Shown one piece after another: positions 51,669-59,742 of a DNA stretch of 64,000 nucleotides; the first letter of the stretch is position 1, and every line of letters starts with the position of its first letter. This stretch comes from Candidatus Bipolaricaulota bacterium. GTDB lineage: Bacteria; Bipolaricaulota; Bipolaricaulia; RBG-16-55-9; DRXL01. The notes under the pieces are model-generated. The model was not told the DNA's origin. It ran no database searches and saw only the letters and a list, made by a program, of their open reading frames with translations. The stretch is from the NCBI GenBank assembly GCA_025060395.1, contig JANXCC010000002.1:166234-230233 (forward strand), in the 5' to 3' direction. The translations under genes were made by a program, and so were the position numbers.

Positions 51669-53135
51669 TCACATAAACCAATCGAAGAAATCCGGGCTGA
51701 TGTCGATCTGCACGCTCTTGACTTCTGTGTAGAGGTCGAGCAAGCAGTGCAGCCCTGCCTCGCGCCCAAAGCCGCTCTTCTTCATCCCCCCGTAGGGCAC
51801 GCCCGCCGGATGCATGTTGTAGCAATTGACCCAAACTCTGCCAGCCTTCACCCCATGCGCAACGCGTAGCGCTTTGCCGATATCTTGCGTAAAAACCCCC
51901 GCTGCAAGGCCGTACTCGACCGAGTTTGCGATCTGCACCGCTTCATCCTCGCTATCAAAGCTCATCACGGCGACAACAGGGCCAAAGACCTCTTCACAGG
52001 CGAGAGCCATCGTTGGCTGGACTTCTGTGAAAACAGTTGGCTCGAAGAAGAACCCGCGCGCAAATTCTGCTCCTTGGGGCTGCTTACCTCCTAAGACCAA
52101 GCGCGCGCCTTGCTCCTGGGCAAGCTTCACATAGTGCTTGACTTTCTCAAGCTGGGCTTGCGAGTGCAAGGTGCCAAACTCGGTCATGGGATCGCTGGGA
52201 TCGCCCATTTTAAGCTTCGAAGCACGCTCGACGAACGCATCTAAAAATCTCCTATAGATCGAGCGCTCAATCAGTAATCGCGCCCCGGCAGTGCACATCT
52301 GCCCCTGAGCAAAGAAATTTGCCAAGAGCGCCTGGGCGAGAGTTCTGTCGAAGTCGCAATCGGCAAAGACGATAAACGGGGCTTTGCCACCAAGCTCCAA
52401 CGAGACGCGCGTGATGTTGGGCGCAGCCAGTTGCATAATCTTCGTCCCCGTTGCCGTTGAACCCGTGAATGCGATTTTATTCACTAGGGGGTGCGCACAC
52501 AGGGCACTGCCCACAGTTGCAGGCGTCGGGTCGGTGAGCACATTGTAGACCCCCGACGGTAAGCCCACCGTTTCGGCAATCTTGGCAAGCTCAAGCGTCG
52601 TCACCGGCGTTGTTGGGGCGGGCTTGATGACGACAGTGTTTCCTGCAGCGAGCGCTGGGGCGATCTTCAAGGCGGCAAGCCATAGCGGGAAATTCCAGGG
52701 CGTGATCGCCGCGACGACGCCCAAGGGCTCGCGTCGCGTGTACGTGAGATACTCTCCTGGAACGGGAATAGTCTCGCCCATGACTGCCGGGCCGATCCCA
52801 GCAAAATACTCAAAGAGGCTGATCGTCGCAGGGATATCGTGCGCTTGGATCTCTTTGATGGGGCGGCCGGTCTCATGGCACTCTAAGAGCGCCAGCTCAT
52901 CGAAGCGCTCTTTGAGCGCGTTTGCGATAGCTCGTAAGAACTCGCTGCGCTCTTCATAGGAACGGGCAGCCCAATCCGGAAAGGCTTGGGCAGCGGCGCG
53001 CACAGCGCGATCCACTTCAGCTGCAGTAGCGACAGCACACTCTGCGATGGGCTCCTGGGTGGCGGGATTTCGGACCTGGTAGCATTGAGGGGTCTCCTGC
53101 CAGTGGCCTCCGATGTATAGCCCATAGCGGTGCAT
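51669..53135 (-). CDS. aldehyde dehydrogenase
   Basis: 488 residues. NAD-dependent oxidation of an aldehyde to the acid. 'VAAITPWNFPLWLAALKIAPALAAGNTVVIKP' (TPWNFP core), 'AFTGSTATGTKIMQLAA', general-base Glu in 'RVSLELGGKAPFIVF', catalytic Cys in 'FFAQGQMCTAGARLLIE' and 'EEVFGPVVAVMSFDSEDE' are all intact. First gene of the operon ALDH-ADH-SCP2-MR. GGGAGGG precedes the start, 74 nt downstream of tRNA-Ala on the same strand, so read-through from the tRNA promoter is possible. Confidence 0.95.
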   Translation of the reverse strand: MHRYGLYIGGHWQETPQCYQVRNPATQEPIAECAVATAAEVDRAVRAAAQAFPDWAARSYEERSEFLRAIANALKERFDELALLECHETGRPIKEIQAHDIPATISLFEYFAGIGPAVMGETIPVPGEYLTYTRREPLGVVAAITPWNFPLWLAALKIAPALAAGNTVVIKPAPTTPVTTLELAKIAETVGLPSGVYNVLTDPTPATVGSALCAHPLVNKIAFTGSTATGTKIMQLAAPNITRVSLELGGKAPFIVFADCDFDRTLAQALLANFFAQGQMCTAGARLLIERSIYRRFLDAFVERASKLKMGDPSDPMTEFGTLHSQAQLEKVKHYVKLAQEQGARLVLGGKQPQGAEFARGFFFEPTVFTEVQPTMALACEEVFGPVVAVMSFDSEDEAVQIANSVEYGLAAGVFTQDIGKALRVAHGVKAGRVWVNCYNMHPAGVPYGGMKKSGFGREAGLHCLLDLYTEVKSVQIDISPDFFDWFM

Positions 53136-53208
53136 ACGTCCCTCCCGTTACCCTCGTGCCCAGCTTAGAAGCCACTGCAAGTATATACGGCCTCTGAGGG
53201 GTGGATAG

Positions 53209-53281
53209 TGGAGCCGAGCGGAGTCGAACCGCCGACCTCCCGCTTGCAAAGCGGGCGCTCTCCCAACTGAGCTACGGCCCC
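53209..53281 (-). tRNA. tRNA-Ala(TGC)
   Basis: 73 nt, CCA not encoded. Acceptor GGGGCCG/CGGCTCC contains the G3:U70 identity pair of alanine tRNAs. Anticodon arm CCCGC-TTTGCAA-GCGGG gives TGC. T-arm with TTCGACT. It is 70 nt downstream of tRNA-Ile and co-transcribed with it. Confidence 0.97.
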
Positions 53282-53351
53282 AAGGGACAGTTTGGCAGTT
53301 CTAAGTTACCAACTTTGAGGGTGTAGGTCAAGTTGAGAAGAGAAAATAAAT

Positions 53352-53426
53352 TGGTGGGTCTAGGAAGAATCGAACTTCCGACCTCGCGCTTATCAGGCGC
53401 GCGCTCTACCACTGAGCTATAGACCC
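53352..53426 (-). tRNA. tRNA-Ile(GAT)
   Basis: 72 nt plus an encoded CCA (53352-53354). Acceptor GGGTCTA/TAGACCC, discriminator A, anticodon arm CGCGC-CTGATAA-GCGCG, T-arm GGAAG-TTCGATT-CTTCC. The Ile-Ala pair is the arrangement usually seen inside rRNA operons; here there is no rRNA. Confidence 0.97.
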
Positions 53427-53438
53427 GGGTGCTTATTT

Positions 53439-53467
53439 ATATTAACACTCCCAGCCCTTGCTGTCAA
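53439..53467 (-). promoter_or_regulatory. promoter of tRNA-Ile-tRNA-Ala
   Basis: Minus strand TTGACA (53462-53467), 17 bp, TAATAT (53439-53444), identical boxes to the tRNA-Leu promoter. Confidence 0.8.
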
Positions 53468-53469
53468 GG

Positions 53470-53497
53470 TTGCTTTTGCTGCTAGCATTTATATAAT
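53470..53497 (+). promoter_or_regulatory. promoter of the Asp-box protein gene
   Basis: TTGCTT (53470-53475), 16 bp, TATAAT (53492-53497). It is back to back with the tRNA promoter, with 2 bp between the -35 boxes. Confidence 0.6.
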
Positions 53498-53527
53498 TGA
53501 TGTACTTTTTCTGTGCGAGGTGAGTCC

Positions 53528-54766
53528 ATGAGTCTGCGGGTTCTTTGGAAGTGGTCGGTGCTGGGGGTCGTGCTGCTTGGGGTGGCCTGGGGGGGCCAAG
53601 CCCAGCAGGCGGCATGGCAATCGGTCGTGATCGCCGAGGCGGGATTCCGCTCCGGAGATCTCGTCTATAATTCAGATCTAGCCGTCGCGCCTGATGGAAC
53701 GGCTTATGTCGTCTGGGCCGCTTTACAAGATGGCGCTGAGATCTTTCTCAGCGTCGTACCCCCTGGGGAGGCATTGCAACCTCGAGATCCCATCAATGTC
53801 TCTGAAGGGGCCGGAGGGGATTGGCCTGTGGCCCCGGCTGTCGCGCTCGGCGGTGGGCGGCTCTGCGTCGTCTGGGAGGGCTGGGATGATTTCGGCGGTG
53901 ATATCTTCATTCGTTGCTCGGACGATGGCGCCCGGACTTGGCTGAGCGATCCCGTCAAAGTCGCGGAAACCGAGACAGCATCGGGCCAGCACGAGCTCGG
54001 CAGTGAGTGGGACGGCAATGTTGATGTCTTTGTGGACGCGCAGAAGACCGTCTACGTCACCTGGTTTGAAGAATTCTCTAAGCTTGTCTGGAGTAAGTCC
54101 ACAGACGGACGGACGTTCTCGCCGTTTCAGGTGCTTTTAGAGACGTTCGACTACCTACGGTGGCCCCAGTGGGCCCAAGGGCCTGATGGCACGCTCTATG
54201 TGGCGTATACGCTTGCCCTCAACGACAACAACGCCGATGTCTATTTCTTCAAGACCGCTGACGGTGGCGCTACTTGGGAAGGCCCAATTCAAGTCACCTC
54301 TAACCCCGGGTTCTCCGACGCCCCTGAATGGGCTTTTCTCAATAACACGATCTACAACGTCAACGACGACACCGAGCAGGCTGCTCCCAATAGCGCCGAC
54401 ATTATGCTGACAGTCTCTCCAGACGGCGGCCGAACGTGGAACCCTAGCGTCGTCATCGCCAAAGATGGCGCATTCCCCTCTATCGCTACGGATGGGAAGA
54501 ATCTCTACGTGGGTTTCTCCAGCATCGTTGGAGAGGAACAGACGGGATTTGTCTGTTCGACCGACGGCGGACGAACATGGATCCGCGACGACATTCCCAA
54601 CTCCGGGCCAAACTTTGTCTTCTTAGGCTTACGCGGCCCGGGAATTGACGCTTCTGAGGTTGCTGTCGCCGTAGATGCCCAGGGGAATGTCTATGTTGCG
54701 TGGGCGCGCGGCAGCCGCGAGTTGGGACAATCGCAGATCATGTTGGCTAAGCGCAAGGGATGCTGA
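53528..54766 (+). CDS. secreted beta-propeller protein with Asp-box (BNR) repeats
   Basis: 412 residues from ATG 53528 with GAGGTGAG before it. Signal peptide at 1-26 ('VLGVVLLGVAWGGQAQ'). Five Asp boxes (S-x-D-G-x-x-T-W/F) are visible: 'CSDDGARTWLS', 'KSTDGRTFSP', 'KTADGGATWEGP', 'VSPDGGRTWNPS' and 'CSTDGGRTWIRDD', as in the six-bladed propeller of sialidases. The Arg triad and Tyr of true sialidases are not evident, so a binding or structural role is as likely as a glycosidase. It is monocistronic. Confidence 0.75.
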   Translation: MSLRVLWKWSVLGVVLLGVAWGGQAQQAAWQSVVIAEAGFRSGDLVYNSDLAVAPDGTAYVVWAALQDGAEIFLSVVPPGEALQPRDPINVSEGAGGDWPVAPAVALGGGRLCVVWEGWDDFGGDIFIRCSDDGARTWLSDPVKVAETETASGQHELGSEWDGNVDVFVDAQKTVYVTWFEEFSKLVWSKSTDGRTFSPFQVLLETFDYLRWPQWAQGPDGTLYVAYTLALNDNNADVYFFKTADGGATWEGPIQVTSNPGFSDAPEWAFLNNTIYNVNDDTEQAAPNSADIMLTVSPDGGRTWNPSVVIAKDGAFPSIATDGKNLYVGFSSIVGEEQTGFVCSTDGGRTWIRDDIPNSGPNFVFLGLRGPGIDASEVAVAVDAQGNVYVAWARGSRELGQSQIMLAKRKGC

Positions 54767-54777
54767 AAGGATCATTG

Positions 54778-54821
54778 GCCCTCACCCCTGGCCCCTTGGG
54801 AGAGGGGCTGGAGGTGAGGGC
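54778..54821. repeat. GC-rich palindrome copy R4 between convergent genes
   Basis: CCCTCACCCCTGGCCCCT-TG-GGAGAGGGGCTGGAGGTGAGGG: an almost symmetrical 42-bp hairpin filling the gap between the Asp-box gene and prfA. It could act as a terminator for both. Related to R1, R2 and R3. Confidence 0.65.
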
Positions 54822-55892
54822 TTATTTCTCTAACTCCGCCAACTGCTGCTCGCGATAGGCCTTGTCCAGGGCAGTGATGAGCTCATCTAACTCGCCCTCG
54901 AGAATACGATCAAGTTGATAGAGCGTTAGATCAATACGATGATCAGTGACGCGGTTCTGCGGAAAGTTATAGGTGCGGATCTTCTCGCTGCGCGCGGCGG
55001 TGCCGATCTGAATCCGCCTCTGCTGAGTGATCTCGCGCTTCTGCTCGGATTCGTATTTCTCCTGTAGGCGCGCGCGAAGCAACTTCATGGCCTTCTCGCG
55101 GTTCTTGTGCTGGCTCCGCTCTTCTTGACAAGTCACGACGATCCCTGTGGGTTTATGGATTAAGCGCACGGCCGTGGCGACTTTATTCACGTTCTGACCG
55201 CCAGGACCGCCAGCACGGAATGCCTCGAATTCTATGTCTTCCTCGCGGATCTCAATCTGCACGTCTTGAATCTCCGGCAGCACAGCGACCGTAGCCGTGC
55301 TTGTGTGTATGCGTCCTGAGGCTTCGGTCTCTGGGACGCGCTGGACGCGATGGACCCCGCTTTCAAACTTAAACTTCCCGTATGCCCCCGGACCCGTCAC
55401 CTCAAAGACGATCTGCTTAAAGCCCCCAAGATCTGTGGGGTGCGCATCGAGCACCTCTATATGGAAGTTATGGGCATCTGCGTATTTTTTGTACATCCGA
55501 AAGAGATCAGCGGCGAAGAGCGCTGACTCCTCTCCGCCCGCACCGGCACGGATCTCGACGATCGCATTCCCCTCATCTCGGGGATCTTCGGGAACGAGCA
55601 GGAGTCGCGCCTCGTCGAGGAGCTTAGCGCGCTCCGCCTCAGCGCGCTCTAGCTCCTCCTTCGCCAGGACGCGCAGATCCCCATCGCTCTCCAGGAGCTC
55701 ACGCGCCTCTGCTATTGATTGCTCCAAGAGCTGTAAACGCTCGTACAGCTCGACAGGACGCTTCAGCCGCGTGTACTCCCGCGAGAGTTGCACATACTGG
55801 GCACTATTGACAATCTCTGGTTGGCTGAGCTGACGCTCTAAATCATAGTACTTCCTGCGCAGCTCGGCGAGACGATCTATAAGCCTCTCCAT
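54822..55892 (-). CDS. prfA: peptide chain release factor 1
   Basis: 356 residues from ATG 55892; the longer track start crosses the promoter. GGQ motif in '[20 protein letters not shown]' triggers peptide release, and '[20 protein letters not shown]' is the RF1-type segment (RF1 reads UAA and UAG). Length is standard. The presence of RF1 supports UAG as a true stop in this organism. Confidence 0.97.
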   Translation of the reverse strand: MERLIDRLAELRRKYYDLERQLSQPEIVNSAQYVQLSREYTRLKRPVELYERLQLLEQSIAEARELLESDGDLRVLAKEELERAEAERAKLLDEARLLLVPEDPRDEGNAIVEIRAGAGGEESALFAADLFRMYKKYADAHNFHIEVLDAHPTDLGGFKQIVFEVTGPGAYGKFKFESGVHRVQRVPETEASGRIHTSTATVAVLPEIQDVQIEIREEDIEFEAFRAGGPGGQNVNKVATAVRLIHKPTGIVVTCQEERSQHKNREKAMKLLRARLQEKYESEQKREITQQRRIQIGTAARSEKIRTYNFPQNRVTDHRIDLTLYQLDRILEGELDELITALDKAYREQQLAELEK

Positions 55893-55902
55893 AGCTCTTT
55901 GT

Positions 55903-55931
55903 ACTTTACAAAACGCAAGCCCTTGCGTCAA
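55903..55931 (-). promoter_or_regulatory. promoter of prfA
   Basis: Minus strand TTGACG (55926-55931), 17 bp, TAAAGT (55903-55908), 10 nt before the ATG. The -35 box overlaps that of nadB on the other strand. Confidence 0.65.
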
Positions 55932-55952
55932 TATGGCCCGGAACAGTATAAT
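55923..55952 (+). promoter_or_regulatory. promoter of nadB-nadC-nadA (leaderless)
   Basis: TTGCGT (55923-55928), 18 bp, TATAAT (55947-55952), 5 nt before the GTG start. No NadR/NiaR-type operator was recognised. Confidence 0.65.
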
Positions 55953-55957
55953 CAAAT

Positions 55958-57517
55958 GTGGCACGTACGGACGCTCTCACCAGTGACTTTCTCATCATCG
56001 GCGCAGGGCTCGCGGGGCTCTATGCAGCGCTTCAGGCGGCTCGTTATGGCTCTGTCTGCTTGCTCACCAAGACGAGTATCTCAGAGACGAATTCCGCCTG
56101 GGCCCAAGGGGGCATCGCCGCGGCCGTTGATGAAAACGATTCCCCGCAACTCCACAGAGAAGATACTCTGAGAGCTGGGCGTGGGCTGTGCGATGAGCGT
56201 GCTGTAGATGTCCTCGTGCGCGAGGGGCCCGAGTGCATTAAGGAGCTGGAGCGCCTAGGGGTGGCGTTCGACCGGACGCCCTCCGGCTATGAGCTGGGGC
56301 GTGAAGGTGGTCATAGTCGTCGGCGCATCGTCCACGCGGGAGGAAGCTCAACGGGTCAGCGCATTGTCGCTCGATTGTCTGCTTTGGTCTTGCAAAACCT
56401 TAATATCACCCTGATTGAGCACGCCGTGGTAACAGAGCTGCTCACCGTTGAAGGGTGCTGCGTAGGAGCGAGGTTCCTTTGTGATGGGCGGGAGCAACTC
56501 GTGCGAGCGCGCACGACGATCTTGGCTACTGGGGGAGCTGCAGCGCTCTATCACCGTACGACAAACCCGCCGGGGACCACTGGTGAAGGCATTGCCTTGG
56601 CGTATCGCGCAGGGGCGGAGCTTGCCGATCTCGAGTTTATCCAATTTCATCCAACGGCCCTCGCCCTTCCTACAGCCCGAAGCTTTCTCATTAGTGAGGC
56701 CGTTCGTGGAGAGGGCGCACATCTGCTCAACCCGGACGGAGAGCGCTTTATGCTCAAGTACGACGGGCGGGCTGAGTTAGCGCCGCGCGACGTCATTGCG
56801 CGCGCGATCTTCGAGGAGATGCGAAGATTCAAGACGGATCATGTCTTCTTGAGCTTACGCCATCTCGATCCTGCCTTAGTGCGCTCACGCTTTGCGAATA
56901 TCTACGAGACGTGTTTGCAGTATGGGCTCGATCTAACGCGCGATCTCATCCCTGTGGCGCCCGCAGCGCACTACACTATTGGAGGAGTGCGCACGGATCT
57001 CTGGGCCGAGACGACTGTACCGAATCTCTTTGCTGTCGGAGAGGTCTCCTGCACCGGAGTACACGGTGCCAATCGCTTGGCAAGCAATGCGCTCTTGGAG
57101 TGTCTGGTCTTTGCGCGCCGAGCCGTGGAGGCCGCGGTTCGCCATAAGGTCGCAAGCGCATCAGGGCAAGAAGTTGATGGGGTAAGAGCTTGCTCGCCTG
57201 CGAACTCGCAACCCTCTGAACTCTCTCGGGTAAGACAGCTTATGACACAGTACGTCGGGCTTGTGCGAGACCGTGCGGGCTTGGAATATGCCCTCGCTGA
57301 GCTGAGCCGCTTGGAAATAGCAAGCTCTGGGCTTTTGAGGGAGCAAGCGTTAGTAGCACGGCTAATCGCTCAGAGCGCACTCTTCCGCGCTGAGACGCGC
57401 GGGGTTCACATCCGTTCAGATTTTCCCAATGAAGACCCCTCGTGGCAAGCGCATATCATCGTTCAGAAAGATCGCCCCATGCGCTTGGAGAAACAGCTAC
57501 AGACAGAGTCGCCATGA
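55958..57517 (+). CDS. nadB: L-aspartate oxidase
   Basis: 519 residues from GTG 55958. FAD enzyme that oxidises aspartate to iminoaspartate, the first step of NAD synthesis. '[21 protein letters not shown]', '[17 protein letters not shown]', '[20 protein letters not shown]', '[16 protein letters not shown]', '[21 protein letters not shown]' and '[20 protein letters not shown]' are all typical. Its length and the aspartate-oxidase style motifs separate it from SdhA. Its stop overlaps the nadC start by 4 nt. Confidence 0.97.
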   Translation: MARTDALTSDFLIIGAGLAGLYAALQAARYGSVCLLTKTSISETNSAWAQGGIAAAVDENDSPQLHREDTLRAGRGLCDERAVDVLVREGPECIKELERLGVAFDRTPSGYELGREGGHSRRRIVHAGGSSTGQRIVARLSALVLQNLNITLIEHAVVTELLTVEGCCVGARFLCDGREQLVRARTTILATGGAAALYHRTTNPPGTTGEGIALAYRAGAELADLEFIQFHPTALALPTARSFLISEAVRGEGAHLLNPDGERFMLKYDGRAELAPRDVIARAIFEEMRRFKTDHVFLSLRHLDPALVRSRFANIYETCLQYGLDLTRDLIPVAPAAHYTIGGVRTDLWAETTVPNLFAVGEVSCTGVHGANRLASNALLECLVFARRAVEAAVRHKVASASGQEVDGVRACSPANSQPSELSRVRQLMTQYVGLVRDRAGLEYALAELSRLEIASSGLLREQALVARLIAQSALFRAETRGVHIRSDFPNEDPSWQAHIIVQKDRPMRLEKQLQTESP

Positions 57518-58359
57518 ATGACCTGAATGCTCTTGCTGTTCGTGAGCTTGTCGAGAGGGCGCTGCGCGAAGACATCGGCGCTGGGGACGTGACTACAGAA
57601 GCAATCTGCGGGCCAGATCAGATGGGTCGGGCCGTCATTCGCGCGAAAGAGCCATGCGTTGTCGCGGGCCTTCCTATTGTGCAGGCGGTCTTTGCAGCCC
57701 TGGACGCTCAGATTCAGTTTATGCCGCGAGTACGCGAGGGTGACCAGCTCTTCGCCGGCCAAGCTCTCGCTGAGCTTGAGGGACGCTTGCGTGCGATCTT
57801 AACGGGCGAGCGCACCGCACTCAATATCTTACAGAGATTGAGTGGGATCGCGACCCTCACAGCGCGCTACGTCGAGGCCGTCAGAGATTTCCCTGTGAAA
57901 ATTTTAGATACGCGCAAGACCGCGCCGGGACTGAGAATTTTGGACAAATATGCTGTGAGAGTTGGCGGCGGACAGAACCACCGACTCGGACTCTACGACG
58001 GCGTGCTGATCAAGACCAATCACATCCGTGCTGCTGGGGGCATTGCGAAGGCTATTGAGCGCGCGCGGCGCTCTGTCCCACCGACGCTCAAGATCGAAGT
58101 CGAAGTGAAAAATCTCCACGAACTTCAAGAAGCCCTAGAAGCGCGAGCTGATATCATCATGCTGGATAATATGGCCCTTGAAGAGATGCGTGAGGCGGTC
58201 AAGATCGTCGGTGGGCGTGCCTTGCTTGAGGCCTCCGGCGGCGTTACTTTAGAGAACGTGCGGCAGATCGCGGCGACAGGAGTAGACTTCATCTCTGTTG
58301 GCGCCCTCACGCACTCGGTCAAAGCGATTGATATGCACCTGGAGGTGCTTGCACCATGA
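57514..58359 (+). CDS. nadC: nicotinate-nucleotide pyrophosphorylase (carboxylating)
   Basis: 281 residues from ATG 57514 (ATGA overlap with nadB). It converts quinolinate and PRPP to nicotinate mononucleotide and CO2. 'LREDIGAGDVTTEAI', 'GERTALNILQRLSGIATLTARYV', 'KILDTRKTAPGLRILDKYAVRVGGGQNHRLGLYDGVLIKTNHI' (TRKT-PG-R core), 'IEVEVKNLHELQEAL', 'IMLDNMALEEMREAV' and 'LEASGGVTLENVRQIAATGVDFISVGALTHS'. Confidence 0.97.
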   Translation: MNDLNALAVRELVERALREDIGAGDVTTEAICGPDQMGRAVIRAKEPCVVAGLPIVQAVFAALDAQIQFMPRVREGDQLFAGQALAELEGRLRAILTGERTALNILQRLSGIATLTARYVEAVRDFPVKILDTRKTAPGLRILDKYAVRVGGGQNHRLGLYDGVLIKTNHIRAAGGIAKAIERARRSVPPTLKIEVEVKNLHELQEALEARADIIMLDNMALEEMREAVKIVGGRALLEASGGVTLENVRQIAATGVDFISVGALTHSVKAIDMHLEVLAP

Positions 58360-59306
58360 CCGTCGTCGAACACTTGGAGATCACGCAAGAGATCAAGAGA
58401 CTCAAATCTGAGAAGAATGCCGTGATCTTGGCGCATAATTATCAGCGCCCGGAAGTGCAAGACATCGCTGACTTTATTGGCGATTCGCTGGGGCTGTCGC
58501 AAGCCGCAGCCAAGACCAACGCCGATATTATTGTCTTCTGCGGCGTGCATTTTATGGCCGAGACCGCTTCTATTATCTGTCCGGAGAAAAAAGTCTTGCT
58601 GCCCGATCTGGAGGCGGGCTGTTCGCTTGCCGCGACGATCAACGCTGAACAGTTACGCCAATGGAAAGCCGAGCATCCCAACGCTGTCGTCGTCGCGTAC
58701 GTGAACACGACGGCTGAAGTGAAAGCCGAGTCAGATTACTGTTGCACGTCGACGAACGCGCTTAAGGTCGTGCAGTCGATTCCCCCAGACAGAGAGATTC
58801 TCTTTCTGCCCGATATGTTCTTGGGCGCGTACATTCAGAGGGTGACGGGGCGGAAGATGCACATCTGGCCGGGGGAGTGTCACGTGCACGCGGGGATTCG
58901 TCCCAGAGATATAGACGCGATGCGCGTAGCGCACCCAGAAGCTGAGCTGCTCGTCCACCCGGAGTGCGGCTGCTCGTCGTCGTGCATGTACTATCAAGCA
59001 ACAGGGGATTTGAAGGGCGAAGTGCACATTCTCTCGACGGAGGGCATGGTCAGACACGCGCGCCAGAGCCCAGCGCGAGAGTTCATTGTCGCGACAGAGA
59101 TCGGGATTCTGCACCGACTCAAGAAAGAGACCTCAGGCAAGACGTTCTATCCGGCCAACGAGCGCGCGATCTGCGAGTATATGAAGAAGATCACGCTCGA
59201 CAAAGTCTTGAGATCGCTGCGCGAAGAGATCTACGAGATTCGCGTGCCGGAGCCAACAGCCAGCAAAGCCCGAAGAGCGATTGAGCGCATGCTCGCGATT
59301 GTGTAG
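58356..59306 (+). CDS. nadA: quinolinate synthase
   Basis: 316 residues, ATGA overlap with nadC. It condenses iminoaspartate with dihydroxyacetone phosphate to quinolinate on a [4Fe-4S] cluster. The three cluster cysteines are in 'ADIIVFCGVHFMAETA', 'GECHVHAGIRP' and 'LLVHPECGCSSSCMYY' (the last group holds the third). 'AVILAHNYQRPEVQDIADFIGDS' is the N-terminal signature. With nadB and nadC it gives a full aspartate-to-NaMN pathway in one operon. Confidence 0.96.
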   Translation: MTVVEHLEITQEIKRLKSEKNAVILAHNYQRPEVQDIADFIGDSLGLSQAAAKTNADIIVFCGVHFMAETASIICPEKKVLLPDLEAGCSLAATINAEQLRQWKAEHPNAVVVAYVNTTAEVKAESDYCCTSTNALKVVQSIPPDREILFLPDMFLGAYIQRVTGRKMHIWPGECHVHAGIRPRDIDAMRVAHPEAELLVHPECGCSSSCMYYQATGDLKGEVHILSTEGMVRHARQSPAREFIVATEIGILHRLKKETSGKTFYPANERAICEYMKKITLDKVLRSLREEIYEIRVPEPTASKARRAIERMLAIV

Positions 59307-59308
59307 GC

Positions 59309-59662
59309 CTACTGAGACTTTGACAGCCTAGGGGACTGGATCTCGCTCCTACGCTTGATGATATAGCCCCATACGGCAAGATACGCAAGGCCTATGAACA
59401 CCCGCATCCAGGGATAGAGAGGATTTGGTTCACCAAAGAGTTCGTTCATGAAACATAAGGGAAGCACCAAAACCGATGTTATGATTCCATCTATCCATAA
59501 ATCGAGCTTTGCCCAGCGTGGATATCTTTTCACAAACTGGGGGAAAGTTTGCACTGCGATAAACCATTGAAATATCAAGACCAACGCAAGCCCAAAAGGC
59601 CACCAAATGTCCGTTATCTCCCTTACAATCATTTCCCTTGTAGCTTCATCCACGACGATCAC
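59309..59662 (-). CDS. small membrane protein of unknown function
   Basis: 117 residues from GTG 59662. The track starts at 59698/59692 fall inside the promoter (between -35 and -10), so they cannot be translated from this transcript. Three hydrophobic segments, about 'FGLALVLIFQWFIAVQTF', 'IDGIITSVLVLPLCFM' and 'VFIGLAYLAVWGYII'. No family recognised. It is AT-richer than its neighbours. It ends 2 nt from the nadA stop, converging. Confidence 0.6.
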   Translation of the reverse strand: MIVVDEATREMIVREITDIWWPFGLALVLIFQWFIAVQTFPQFVKRYPRWAKLDLWIDGIITSVLVLPLCFMNELFGEPNPLYPWMRVFIGLAYLAVWGYIIKRRSEIQSPRLSKSQ

Positions 59663-59669
59663 CGTTTTA

Positions 59670-59698
59670 CTTATAGCACTTTGCGCTCTCATTGTCAA
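59670..59698 (-). promoter_or_regulatory. promoter of the small membrane protein gene (leaderless)
   Basis: Minus strand TTGACA (59693-59698), 17 bp, TATAAG (59670-59675), 7 nt before GTG 59662. Confidence 0.75.
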
Positions 59699-59704
59699 GA
59701 TGTG

Positions 59705-59733
59705 TTGAGAAGGCTCTCACTTTGCTCTACAAT
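59705..59733 (+). promoter_or_regulatory. promoter of mnmA
   Basis: TTGAGA (59705-59710), 17 bp, TACAAT (59728-59733), 9 nt before the ATG; no SD. Confidence 0.7.
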
Positions 59734-59742
59734 GAGCTCGCT

